Source: Isoetes taiwanensis (taxonomy: Eukaryota > Streptophyta > Lycopodiopsida > Isoetales > Isoetaceae). Taken from it: DNA of 64,000 bases. Where the stretch lies: positions 16,686,275-16,750,274 of the forward strand of contig JAJEKV010000010.1 of NCBI GenBank assembly GCA_021234155.1, in the 5' to 3' direction. Numbering within the stretch: position 1 is the stretch's first letter; the number at the start of each line of letters is the position of its first letter. This document shows, one piece after another, positions 12,242 through 23,900 of this stretch. Under the pieces are notes generated by a model. The model was not told the DNA's origin. It saw only the letters and a program-made list of their open reading frames with translations, and ran no database searches. A program made the position numbers and the translations under genes.

Positions 12242-13486
12242 TTAGCAAGTAAATACAGAGAATAGAACCTTAACAGAAATGTGAACAGTGAAGTGCTATG
12301 AACCCCAAAAGCCTCAATTAGAGATGTCGATTCGCACAGCCAGAAGGTCTTAAATTGTAAGCATTGGTCGGAGTATGGAGAAAATCGCGGAAATGGACTC
12401 CGCAAAATGCAAGGAGAATCAACGGAGCAGAATGAGAAGCGTAACCTTTACCTCAGGGCATTGAGCAAATATTTTTTCAAAAGAATGAAGCGATCTTCCG
12501 TTCCAAGTAGAACTTTCGATGCGTACCTGGCCATAAGCTATTCGGCAAATGCGATAGTCAAGGAAAATAGAAGTCGGATAGCCCGTATGCCAATAACCTT
12601 TTGCAATACCAAATCTAATTCGAACGCGACTCGGCTGTAACTAACGACAACAATATTTAGCTACATTTAGACGCCACACCCTTTCGCTTTGAGACATGCC
12701 ATATGGCACAATCTAACCCGCTGATCAAGGCAAAGAGGCAAACAGACAAATCTGGGTCAGCTCGGCAGGGCGGAGGGATATTGGGACTATCTCGGTCAGC
12801 CGACGTATTAATGCATTGCACGCCACGGTTTTATAATATAGGATTATTGTATATAATCCCTAATAAACATAATATATCGCACTAGAAACGATGCCCAATG
12901 TTGCTTGATAAACTTCTAATTATTTTGTTTGGTATTTGGGGATCAGATTACGGTTTTGCTTTAGACGGAGTGTATTGTATGTAAAATCGTAGTTGAAGTG
13001 TATATTTTTGAGCTGCTTATTGGGCAGTCAAAGGAGCATTCCAAAATTGACTCTGGAATGCAAATTTTTTTTTTTGTTTCTATGCATGGTATGAAAATGG
13101 AAAGAATGGAAGGATAAGAATGGACGCCGCTTTCTTCTTTGGGCAGGGGCGACAAGGGATCCGGGCGGGCGGCTTGAAATTAGAGGTCGGGCTGAAGAGC
13201 ATTAGATCTACGCTGTCAGCCGAGCACACAGGCAAGGCAAGGCACGTGCATACCGCTTGCCGGCAACAAGGCTGTGGAACTCCAGTTTGCCTGCTCATTC
13301 GTTTGGTGTAAATCGGGTTTGCTCGCCGCCTATTGGCCTCGGGTTTGCTCTGGTTTGTCGGTCTGGAGAGGTGGACTCCGGCATTGGGCTCTATTGTTTG
13401 AGGCATATTGGGCTCGCTTTGTTTCAACGATAGTTTTCCGACAGGGCCGATAGTTTCAAATCGCACGTGAGCATTCCTTTATGTAA
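12242..13486. other. No supported gene
   Basis: Mixed AT-rich sequence to about 13080, then a more GC-rich patch. Frames at 12407-12640 and 13466-13080 have no recognisable domain and no conserved neighbours. Confidence 0.45.
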
Positions 13487-13615
13487 GAATAGAATAGAAT
13501 ATGATTTTATCGCCCACGGAGACCAACTGGCCCATGGGACCTAAGTACAAAGAGAGAGCAGCAAAAGCGACATTACCAGATTAAAACTTCACCGGGCGGT
13601 TGGGAAAACCTTAGT
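13487..13615 (-). repeat. 3' UTR and pentanucleotide tail of LINE-D
   Basis: The minus strand ends in GGTCCCATGGGCCAGTTGGT, CTCCGTGGGCGATAAAA and a TATTCTATTCTATTCTTA tail. It is homologous by eye to 26825-26943 and, more distantly, to 606-770. Confidence 0.75.
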
Positions 13616-14449
13616 AGCAATAAGGATGCCACATACCGCACGCTATATACATAATCACAAGGCACACCGAGGTTAATGCTCTGGCTGTGGGGCATAACCG
13701 AGTCCGCTGCGATCCATTACCTCCGGAGGTATCACGATCCCAACAAAGCCTACGTGAGGTCGCGTTCGCGAGCTCATGCAAGGCCCGATGGGCACAACTA
13801 ACCGGAAGCATTACCGAGCTCCTGATATGCTTCAGACACGGACAGTTCCTGAGGGCGGACTTTCATCCTCAATGGCGCTCGCTGATGCGATTGATGACTG
13901 CCCTCAATACGTTCTCCCGGACCATCTCCCCGGGTTTCACGCGAGGTGGTGTGCACTGCGGCGCAATGGAAGCAATCACCCGCTACTTTTCATGGGTAGA
14001 TGGGTGCACAGCAGGTGTGGGCCCCTCGAGCATGTGGGATTAACCCGCCATTGCCGATAATTTGCCACCTTGATTACGTGATGTATTCTGCGATCCCAAA
14101 GCTTGGCCATGAAGCAGCATCCGCACGCTTCAAGGCGCCGCTGCTCCTTCTGGGTATGACCGTCCATATCCGTGGTGCCTCGACATTCCATAGCGAACCA
14201 CCGGGCTTGCTTGTCTTTCCAGCAGTTTACGCCGCTGGGCCCATCGCCACCGCCAAAGTTAAGGTTGGGCAGCCGGGTTTTCATCCATAGCCACCACCTC
14301 GAAGTAAATAATGTGATGCCTGTACCGCTACTCAGAATGGAAGGAAGCCTGCTCTCGAGCAAGATCCGATATGGACCGCGGATTTCACTCCTGCCCGCCA
14401 AGAAGGCCTTCTATACCGCCTAGGATCGCTCCTAAGTGGTGAGGGATAT

Positions 14450-15900
14450 CAATCGGCCTCACACTTCGCCTCTATAGAGGAGGACCGTTCAACTGCCCCG
14501 AACAAGTGTGCTCCGCGACCCCATGCATACTCCTTTGTGACTTGTTTGCATTGCATACGGTTTTCCACCAAGTAGCGATCTGCAGAATCTCGATGGATGA
14601 TCCCAATGTGTGGTAGTAGAAAACTCAATGCCCAAATACTGAGTAAGATCGAGCCACCCCACTCACCGCCTCGGTAAGTGAATGAGGGAAGGCGTGGTGC
14701 CGATGATGGGACCAAAGTTAGTACTCTTTCTTGTTCGGCTAAGCACTCGCGCCGCTGAATTGGCGTAGCGTCCAAAGCATCCGTGGCGCTTTTGCATGTC
14801 CTGTATATGCGGCGGTGTCAACATCATCGCGATATATGCTGCCGGATTATGTGGTGCATCAACTGGAAATGCCTTCCCCCGTCGCTCGGCCTAGCCATTC
14901 TTCTAGGCCGGTCAATGTACAAGCCGAAGAGCCGCTTGATAGAGGGTGTACCGCGCACTCCCAATGCTACTAACAACGGCTCCGACAGTGTGAGACGATC
15001 GAGCGGCCTCGATAGTTCTGTAGATATAGCATTCGTAGTCGACGGGTCCCTAGCCGCCTCACCATCTGCCAATCTCTATCCCGAGGTAATCGTGGTCAAA
15101 AGCCTTTATGTAAATCCACAAAGCAACAACATGCATTCGGGCGCCGCATTCGCTATCTCTATGAGTGTTCGCAGAGTGAAGATATGGTCAATAGTAGAAT
15201 GCTCGCATGAAGCCTCGCTCGCTGCGGAGAGCCTCGCGACTTTCCATCCCTTCCGCCTAAAGGTCAATCGCCAAGAATCCCGGCAAGCAACTTGGCAAAG
15301 ACGTAACCCACCATAATGGTAAAATGATAGTTATCGGCCGCGGGGTCCTCGCTTTGCATATGGGCACAACTCTACCGTAGTCCGCCATGGGGGAAGCTCT
15401 CTTGCAATGCCCCGTTGAAGAGTGCCGTGAGAACCGGCACCATTGGGGCCCGCCCACTTGAGAAGCTCACCGCGATACCATCCGCAAATCAGCCGCCTTC
15501 CCGCTAGCGAGGCTGCAGGCCCATTATGACATCCCCTTCAAAGAATGACCGCTGCTAGGCCTGTCTCATGCGGAGGGTAATCGTGCCCGGCTTCCCATTG
15601 GGTCATACCGTCGCAAGCATCTCGCACCCCATTGTTCCCGGTAATATTTCCTCGTAATGGGTAGCTACTCGCGACCTTTCCCCGTATATTCCCTAGGGTG
15701 GCGGCCCAGAAGACCAAACATCTCATGGTCGGTGCTCCGCAAGGTACCGCTTTGGTCTTGAGGAAGGAGCGCATTGACGCGATGTAATGCCCCGCGGCAC
15801 GGTGGGTCCAAAGACTTCATGAGCTACATCGCTTCAGCTCCGACATCTTCGCCATCGAATCCGATTGCGCGAGGGAAGGTGATTGCAGCCTGCGGATCGG
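14450..15900 (-). pseudogene. Reverse transcriptase domain of LINE-D
   Basis: Reading the minus strand across broken frames gives RT blocks in order. The NYR block and VGYVFAKLLAGILGDRL lie near 15320-15257. STIDHIFTLRTLIEIA lies near 15205-15160, followed by the motif-A relic KAFD. LFGLYID is at 14931-14911. Then come an ADD-type relic and VLTLVPSSAPRLPSFTYRGG (about 14725-14665). Stops interrupt every frame. The order and spacing match non-LTR RTs with a GFR-DHI block before motif A. The product would copy element RNA at a nicked target; this copy is dead. Confidence 0.75.
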
Positions 15901-16189
15901 CCGAGAGCCGTTTTCCCCAAAGCATCCGGCCCCTTACCTCGTAAGGAGCCGGTTCAGCCGGGTCGTCACGTTGAAGTGTGGGGAGTTGCAAAGACTTCTA
16001 AGCAGCTCATGCTCGCTATCCTCGCGATAGACCGCCGCGACGGTATCATAGTCCGTAGACGCAACCGCGGGTACATGGGGTATTGGGGCAATGGGTGCCT
16101 GCCACCGCCAATCTATCCGCGAAGAACAAAATAGATGGTTCGAGTCTACTTCCTCGCCCCGCCACCGTCTCCGGCTAATCGGGCTGAAA

Positions 16190-17000
16190 GTGATCAAGTG
16201 TAGGTGCATTGCTCGTTCGCTAGCACGCATCCATCACACCGTGCCGCTCGTTCTCCTTCGGGTTTACAAGTGAAGCGTCGAGGACGGCCATCGTACAGCC
16301 CATTGCAAATGACCAGGTCAAAGATATCGCCTGCCAACAAATACCGCCGGGCCATACCGCTGTAATCGGCTGTCATCCCCACACCCTTTGGCCAAACCAT
16401 CTCTCATGGGTCCATTTGCACACATCCTCGCCTAGAGGTGAATTTTAGATCCGCTTCTCGTCTGCATACAGATTAGTTCCAAGCAAATACGATCTTGCCC
16501 AATTGTTCCAGATCACCGGTGATGTCATCATATAGATCTATTACAGGGCTCCTCACCGCCCACATCCGCGCGTGTGGTAAAGTTGCCTTCGAAGATGTGG
16601 GAAGCAGCAGTCGCCACAAAGAGAGAGGTAATGATCACGTTTCGCGACTCGCACTCCACGTATTCCAGCCCGTCACTTCTGCACTGTGGAGACCGACGGG
16701 CTGGGCCGCCCGTAGTAACACGCTAATTCCTCCTCGCGGTCCTCGCTTTCCCGGCGGCACCTATCAAGATCGCGAGTAGCGCTCGGTATCCTCGCAACCG
16801 TAGCTCGCGGATCAGCGATGTTCCCATGCGTTTCCATGAGGGAAGATAAGGTCCATGTCCATGGCGACTTTAATTGAGATCGTTGCCCCCTTCTCATGGA
16901 AAGCCACGGCAATTCCGTGATACCACGCCGAGGCACGATCCTATTTAGCGGCATGCATCGCCACTTCAGTCCGGTAGTGGTGGTCCTGTGGGGAGTTTAA
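16190..17000 (-). pseudogene. AP-endonuclease domain remnant of LINE-D
   Basis: The minus-strand frame 16400-16194 contains DIFDLVICNGLYDGRPRRFT, the pattern of LINE APE endonucleases after the GDFNAR motif (the L..C...L.I.NG block). Upstream, near 16545-16490, PVIDLYDDITGDLEQLG matches the helix before GDFNA. The catalytic GDFNA itself is not readable, so the domain is inferred from these flanking blocks and its place before the RT. Confidence 0.55.
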
Positions 17001-18548
17001 GATGGATGCTCAGAAACGCTGGGCCCCCCGAGGGGACTCGAGGCCGGAGTGCCTCGCAGATCCCCGCTTATCGTCAATTCCCGCGATCCTCGAATTCCCC
17101 GGCCGCCTCCATGTCCGCGCAGTCCTCGACTTTGGCCACTTCTACGCTTCGCCCTGTTTGCCGGGTCAAGTCCCTGGCCAACGATGTAGAGCCGCCCTCT
17201 TCTAACTTCCGCCCTCGACGCTAGATGTATTACCCGGCCTCGCACGCCTCAACTGCGGAAGATGACCACCCGCCATCGTATGCCAATTCCATGATTTACC
17301 GCCTTCTTCCAATGGTCAGCTGTGTGCCGGAACATCATCCGTCCAAGATCCGTCTGAGTCGAAGTGAGATACCTTTAATTCTCCACAGGCTCGCGACTAC
17401 CATTGCGGGTTCGCCTCGTTTCGAGTTCGGCGGGGCCGCACTGTGTGTTGGTTGAGGGTGAGGCATAGGTTGCGGGGTCGGCCACGGGTGGTGGCGGCCC
17501 GGCCATGGATCTCTGATGTGTCCACAAAGATGTGTTCCAGTTGACGCCCGTGAGGTTGGTGGGTTCGCGGGTTGGTATGTTCTTTGCCGCGGGTTTCGCT
17601 TCTCCTGAGTCCGAGTCAGCCTTTGCAGACGCTATCATGTCTTTGCCATCATCTCCGCTGCGGCAATGGCGAGTTGCTCATGTGCTCTGCAGATGGAGGC
17701 TCCTTGCCTTTGCCGGGCAACGGCCACCGGCTCCCAGAGTTCCCGACCGCATAAATCCTTAATTCAAGAGCTTCGGCTCACTCGCCTGCAGCGCGTACCG
17801 GAACTTGTTCCTGATGCTGGCGGCCTCGCAACCTCGATGTGAGGGCGCTCGCGTTCCTCGTACGCGGGCCTTAGCCCTTCCTCAACCTCGGGTTCGATCC
17901 GAGACAGGTTACGAAGTGTCTCCTCCGCTTCTACCCGCTCCCGCCCCGCGGCCCCAAAACATAGTCGCCAACACTTGTCTACACGCTCTCATATCCGGGT
18001 AAAGCTCCCGCTGGTATTGCCGTCTAATAAATTCGGTGTTAGTGGATGCTATCATCTCGCCATCGTGATGCATCCTCCACTTCGCGGATTCGCCGCTTTT
18101 TCTGCACCAACGCCTACGCAGAACATCCGGTGATGTTATGTTTCCTTCCACCTCTCGTCGAGGGCTCCCCGCAAGGCGGCGCTCGCTATTCTCAACCCTC
18201 GCCTTCTCCGATGCGTTCTTAAGGTTCGGACCGGGCGGATTGCCTCAGATGGCCCGCCTGTTGGTCGATCAGCCTTTGGCTCGGCCTCCCTTCATGGAAG
18301 ACGCTCTCCTCCTCGAAGGCCTCTTCCCTTGGTGGCCCCGCTTTCATGGTCTTCCCGAGGGCTCCTCGCTTCGCTGCAATAACCGTGGTTGGTGTGTTTG
18401 GGCCTTCCTGTGATGGGTTGGTGTGGACCCAGGTAGCTCACCAACCAAGTGTGGGTCCGGTTACCACGGATCGCGGTTCCGCGGGCTGGGCGACTTGGGT
18501 ATGACTTCCTGGGCTTACTTAATTCTCGATATCCGGTGTACCGGCCGG

Positions 18549-19440
18549 CCACAAAACCCCAGCACACATTCGAAAGTGCAGGATTTGAGCACCAAAACAA
18601 AGACAAGCATATGTATCATACACCGCTGGAAAGTTCCGAACTTTCCAAATGCTCAAGCACATGAAAATATGACACCGGATGTGGAGAGATAATACCCGCT
18701 AGTGTCTACCCATTGCCACGTAAAACCCTAGCACACGTACCCGAAAAGCGCCACTTGAGCATCAGAAACAAAGCCGCATGCAGGTGTACCATACACCGCT
18801 GAAAGATCTCTCGAATCCGCCTTTCCAACAAGCCCGCACATGAAAATCCGACACCGGGATGTAGAGATATGACCGATCAAAAATTACCACAAGACGAGAC
18901 TAATTCAATACTTACTAAACATACTATCCCTATATTGGTGTCGACTTTCATCAACAACACCATCAAAGAACTAGGGTATGAATTAGTAAACATTCTCGTG
19001 AATCCTTCAATAAGAGTACAACATTACTACCTTTCAATAATCACAAGTGGCCAAGGCCAACAACGCATCGTAAAGCAGGGCTATACTTCAAAGAAGGAAG
19101 AAGAAGGGCTGCCACAAAACCCCAGCACACAGCCCTCGAAAACAGCAGATTTGAGAATCAAACAAAGACAAGCATGCAGTGTATCATACATCTGAAAGTT
19201 TGAACCAGCTTCCAATGCTTCAAGCATGAAAATCTGACAATCGGATGTGAGAGATACAACCGGTCAAAGTGTTCCACGTCAGCCATTAAACCCCAGCACA
19301 CAGCCCGAAACAGCAGATTTGGCAATCAAAACAGCATAAGCATGCAAGTACCATACACCGCTGAAAGCTCAACCAGCTTTCCAACAGCCCAAGCACATGG
19401 AAAACTGGACACCTGACATGACCGACAGTGTACCTCCGGC
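18549..19440. repeat. Four direct repeats of about 165 bp, two pairs
   Basis: Units start at about 18549, 18715, 19111 and 19281. Each opens with GCCACAAAACCCCAGCACAC or a close variant. Each then carries GAGCATCAAAACAAAGACAAGC, ACCATACACCGCTGAAAG, AAGCACATGAAAATCTGACA and, in most, a GACCGGTCAAA-like end. Units 2 and 3 are separated by about 230 bp of unrelated AT-rich sequence (18885-19110). The array abuts the 5' side of LINE-D, so it could be promoter-type monomers or an independent satellite. Confidence 0.8.
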
Positions 19441-20928
19441 CACTGAAATTTCAAGATAGAGAAGAGTGTTCTCGCGGCGTCGGCCAGGCGGTGAGAAGAC
19501 GCTGAAGGACAGGATTTTCTTGTGTGTGGGACTCGCTTCAGTGTGGACTCCTGGTTTGTGTGTGGAACTATGGTTTGGAATGGCATGTACATATTTGTGA
19601 AGATATGGAATATAAGTGAATATTTGTACAATTTGATAGTGACCTTCGGATTTGGCTTTCGTTTTATTTGGCCAAAAATCATGGGGCATTGATGGGGTAT
19701 AATATGTGGAATATACCCTTCATCAACGGCGCCCATGAGTGCCCACACAAAAAAACCCATATAAGGAATGAAAAATAATGGAATAATAAAATCATGGGAC
19801 AATGTTTGGGTTCTATAAATTTTGGAAACTTATAAATGAAAAGCTTGAATATGTTTGTAGTAAATTGCAACACATTAGTTGGCAATGCTGCATGTGATAT
19901 GAAACTTGTAAATGATTAATCAGATCATGACTAGTCAAGTGCAACAAAAATATAGTATTCCTATTTATTTGGACAAATGTTTGGATTTAATATGGTAATA
20001 CTTTAGGCCTTCCAAACATTTACAAAAAAGTTACTGATGGCAACGAAATGGAAGGGCCTACAACATATGGTAATTCTTTAGGCCTTTCAAACATTCATAA
20101 GAAGGCACCAATAGAAACATAAGATTCAAATGTGCTAATGAAATGGAAGGGGCCGATAAAATAGAAATATAAAATTGCAAGTACGCCTGCAGCATTATCA
20201 AAAAGAAAAATGCAAGATACGATTTAGGGCCGAAGTAAGGACTGAAAGATACATGCAGGGTTACAAAGATGTATGCATGCATGCCATGTGCATGTTGTGA
20301 CATTCGAAGGCATTAGCGTTTTGGATGAATCAACCCCATGAGAAAACCCTGCAAAATGAGACTCAAAAGCATGACAGCTTTCCATTAACCCATGAGCAAC
20401 CAACTGTCACATGTGAAGACTATGAGCAATTACAGAGCACACACAGCAGTGCAACTTTATCACAGCCTCTTTACTAAGGGGCAACGGAACAGGCAACTCA
20501 TCCCCGCTTACTGACTTCAGGATCTGTACTTAAATATGACAGTATCCTTCTGTGCAACAGGCCAGTCCTTTACAAGTCTGAATAACTGATGTAGAGACCT
20601 CCAGAAGATACAAAAAATTTACAATAAAATACAAGAGTAACAGTGACGCTGGTAGATCACTAATTTCATGATTGAAGGACCAGCATCCATGAATACTGAG
20701 GTTGACAAAATGAACATTGTGACGCATCACTTATTGCTTGTATGCACAAAGGAACATATATATTGAATGTGGATCAGGGACTTCTAATGAAAATGAAGCC
20801 TCTCAATCACCATAATACAGGACCTAAACCAGAACTATACAAGATGTGTATGTAACTTAGGCACGCAGCTTTTGTGCCTAAACGGACTTCCAATATAGAT
20901 GATTACCTCAATTACACAATGTGTTGCA
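19441..20928. other. Intergenic; 3' flank of the WD40 gene
   Basis: AT-rich. It contains two imperfect direct repeats around 19989 and 20068 (next entry) and, next to 20928, the 3' UTR of the minus-strand WD40 gene. No other gene is supported. Confidence 0.5.
19989..20160. repeat. Two-copy imperfect direct repeat, about 80-90 bp
   Basis: ATATGGTAATACTTTAGGCC and ATATGGTAATTCTTTAGGCC open two units that share TTCCAAACATT or TTTCAAACATT and end in ACGAAATGGAAGGG or a near match (19989 and 20068). Confidence 0.6.
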
Positions 20929-23900
20929 CTATGGATGCAAGGGAAGGCCATAATTTTGAAATGTTCGTATCTCACCCCCCAGACTCGCCGTTAGGATAAC
21001 CATACCCCAACCAGCGACTCTGATATTTTTACCTGCAGCAACCTCGGGTACTACAGAAACATTACCTGGATCATCCTCGACAGACACCAACAGCTTCTCT
21101 TCTGGCCATGTCGCTGAACTTTTCGATTGATCAGATGAGAACATTGTGTTGGCTTGCATCCCTTGGATGCTTTTCTTCCAAATGCTCCTGTCTGGTGTGT
21201 CTGCTGCACTTACAGAAGAGATTGTAGGTGCATCTAGTGGTGCCTCCCTGAAAACATCAGCTGGCCCTTTCAATCCATTTGCATTCTGTCTTCCTGAAAT
21301 AGCCCGTTCCCCATCTGCATCTTTGGCAATTCCTCCTGCCAAGCAATGAAAATACTGAATAGGAAAGGACGATTTCCTTCTACTCATACTTTGAAGATGT
21401 GCCTCACTGGCTGGACTCTGTTGCCTATAGCAGTTACCATCTACATCAATCTCTTTTCCAACTGTTCCTCTGGGATCTGCCCCAGGCCATGCTATTGCTA
21501 CTGTGACATTACTTGAAAGGAAATGCTCATATGAATGACCAACCTTCAACTGCAAGGAAGGAGATCCTAAATTCATCACATTCCAAACATAGACATGTGA
21601 ATCTTCACTTGCACTTATAATGAAATCCCCTCTGGCACTGAAGGTAGCCGATATTTGGCTGCTAACATTCCGAAAGCCTGTCAATGACAACTTCGACATC
21701 AGAAACTAGATAAAATTCTTCAATGAAAGCAGATTAAGAACATCAAAAGTTCCCAAGGACGTCATTATAGGACATTACAATAACAAATTGAAATAAACTT
21801 TACACTCATCTGCTAACTACACAATCTTGTAAGCAATCATTGCTCCTATCTGTCCCAAATAACTTACCCTAAACCATCAACATAGGACACTCCCGTAACT
21901 CAGGTTGTCAACTTAGCAAAGATGATGGCCAAATCTAGTTGGCTATTAATGCCATTAAGTATCAGCCTTTTCCAGATCATATATACCGCTCTTGAAAATA
22001 AATAACAAAAACTGTGACTTCTCAACAGAGCAGTCCCCTGGTAAATGTGAGAAGGCGAACTCAGAAGAGATGAATAATGATTTAGCAGTGTCTTAGACAT
22101 GTGCCATCTGCTAAGCACTTCCACTTCAAAGTCCTTTCCTAATGATAAGGACAGAGAAATAATCAATTGATGCTCTTTGCTTTCGTTTAAAGCCAAGAAC
22201 TTCACTTGAAGGACCAACAAGCTTATCCTAGGCGAAAACTTATTTGGAATTAAGCAAACTTGGTAAACTTTAGAGGAGCTGCTATATTACTGAAAGATAT
22301 TTGGAACTCCATGGAAATACCATTGTTGCATGAAGAAAATTGTGGCATTTTACATCCTCAACTGACAAATACTACACTTTTGCTATCCTGAATTAGCATG
22401 TTTCTCATCTCTCTCGTGCATAATTTTTGCATTTACATCTCCAGAGAGATTATCCAAATTCCCATTTCTGCATAGATATTACATTTTTGCAAATCCTGAA
22501 CTAGCATGTTTCTCGTCTCCCTCTTGCATGGCACTGTACAGTCAAAGGGCCATATGCCAAATTCTCAGTTTGAAGGAACGCAGGTCAAATTCTCAATCTA
22601 TCTGTCGATTGTTGTCCCAGTAGTTTGACGTGTGCGAGCAAAGTGGTCACTTATTTGCATTTGCGGCAAGCTTGTCTTTTAGGCTCTAGCCATGCATATT
22701 ACCATGTGGGTTTTCCTTCTAACTGTCCACGAAGCAGCTTGCATGAAAACTCAATAATAAGTTACAAATAGAAGATGTGCAGGTGGGGCAATGGATCTCA
22801 TGCATGATAACCTGCTAGGCCTTCATATAATAAATAGTAGCTAATTTGCAGAGAATGAACACGCCATACTATTACCTTTATATTTGGAGACCATATCAAC
22901 TCCATCATATAACCTAATTCGAGAATCATTAGAAGTGACAAGTACTTTACGAGAGCTTCCAGGCATGCACTGCAGAGAAAGTACACCCATTTTAGCAAAA
23001 TGATGGATTAACTTCCCTCTTTTAGGATCCATACACACCAAGTTAGTAAGATACCTGAAGACCAGTTATTTTCTTTCCCCGCGACCTCTTTCCCTTGTTG
23101 AGCACATTGAATTGTGTATCTAATTCTAATTTATTGTCTGTCAATTAACAAAGTACCCGTAAGAAACTTGCTTCTAACATATCTCTGATGGAAGCAAAAT
23201 TGATACGGACAGCTGAATTTAATGCTTACAGATGTGTTAAACTACATGCGCAAAGATAAACAGATTTTAACCAACCTATTATGTTATAAAACCGGCATGT
23301 TCCTTTGTACGTTCCAACACGTGCACCCTGCTTAAATGATGCCAGTAATTAGGGACTTCCAACATAAGAGCAAAGAAACAGTATGAGAACCAGCTATACC
23401 TTGCCATCAGATGTATAGCAAATAGCAGTGACTGTTTCTCTCAAGTCCGTCCAGTCAATGACCTCGTTATTTAAAATACTCCAAATGCGAACCTTTCCAT
23501 CCAGTGCACCACTCAGAAAATGCTTATCATCTACTGGATTGAATTGGATACATGTCACTGCATCAACATCAAAACAGTTAAACTCGTAAATTAAGCTACT
23601 CCCATAACTGCCCAAGCAAGCTTACCATAGCTATTATGTGAGAAAACTTGCAGACAATCCTGATCTGTAATATGCCACAATCGTACAGTTTTATCCATTG
23701 ATGATGAAAGAAGGAACTGCACAACAAGAACTACATTATTGGTCAACACTGTTTCAGAAGACAGTAACAATCTTTTATTCTAATAAGACTTCCCCACTGA
23801 CACAAATGCGATTGCCTAAGCATGTTTAGTTTTACAGTGCCTGCTTGAAGTGATTGGAAACATCTGAAACTACCCTACGAAAAAAATACCTATCTGCATC

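Larger units (their letters stand above)
13487..18540 (-). mobile_element. GC-rich non-L1 LINE (LINE-D), nearly full length, decayed
   Basis: One minus-strand non-LTR retrotransposon relic, clearly more GC-rich than its flanks. From 5' to 3' it has an endonuclease with DIFDLVICNG (16328-16299), a reverse transcriptase (about 15900-14500), and a 3' UTR ending with GGTCTCCGTGGGCGATAAAA and an (AATAG)n-type tail (13487-13500). The tail is not poly(A). The RT type, with LFGLYIDRLEEWL-like and DPADPDNYRTITVGYVF-like words, differs from LINE-A and LINE-B. The 5' end is not fixed; it probably lies close to the direct-repeat array that starts at 18549. Confidence 0.75.

Noticed and set aside
12407-12640. 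Resemblance to the leader of retroelement 1 near 42640
   Set aside because: Only short shared words (GAGAAGCGTAA against GAAGAGCGTAA); no colinear alignment could be extended.
13080-13466. 128-codon minus-strand frame
   Set aside because: No domain, low-complexity ends and no conserved context.
14783-15316. 177-codon plus-strand frame
   Set aside because: It is antisense to the LINE-D reverse transcriptase, whose motifs are readable on the minus strand. High GC content makes long chance frames likely.
18549-19440. CRISPR-like repeats
   Set aside because: Units are about 165 bp, imperfect and few, in plant-type DNA. This is a satellite or monomer array.
19326-19802. 158-codon minus-strand frame
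   Set aside because: It spans a satellite monomer and unrelated AT-rich flank, so it is not one gene.
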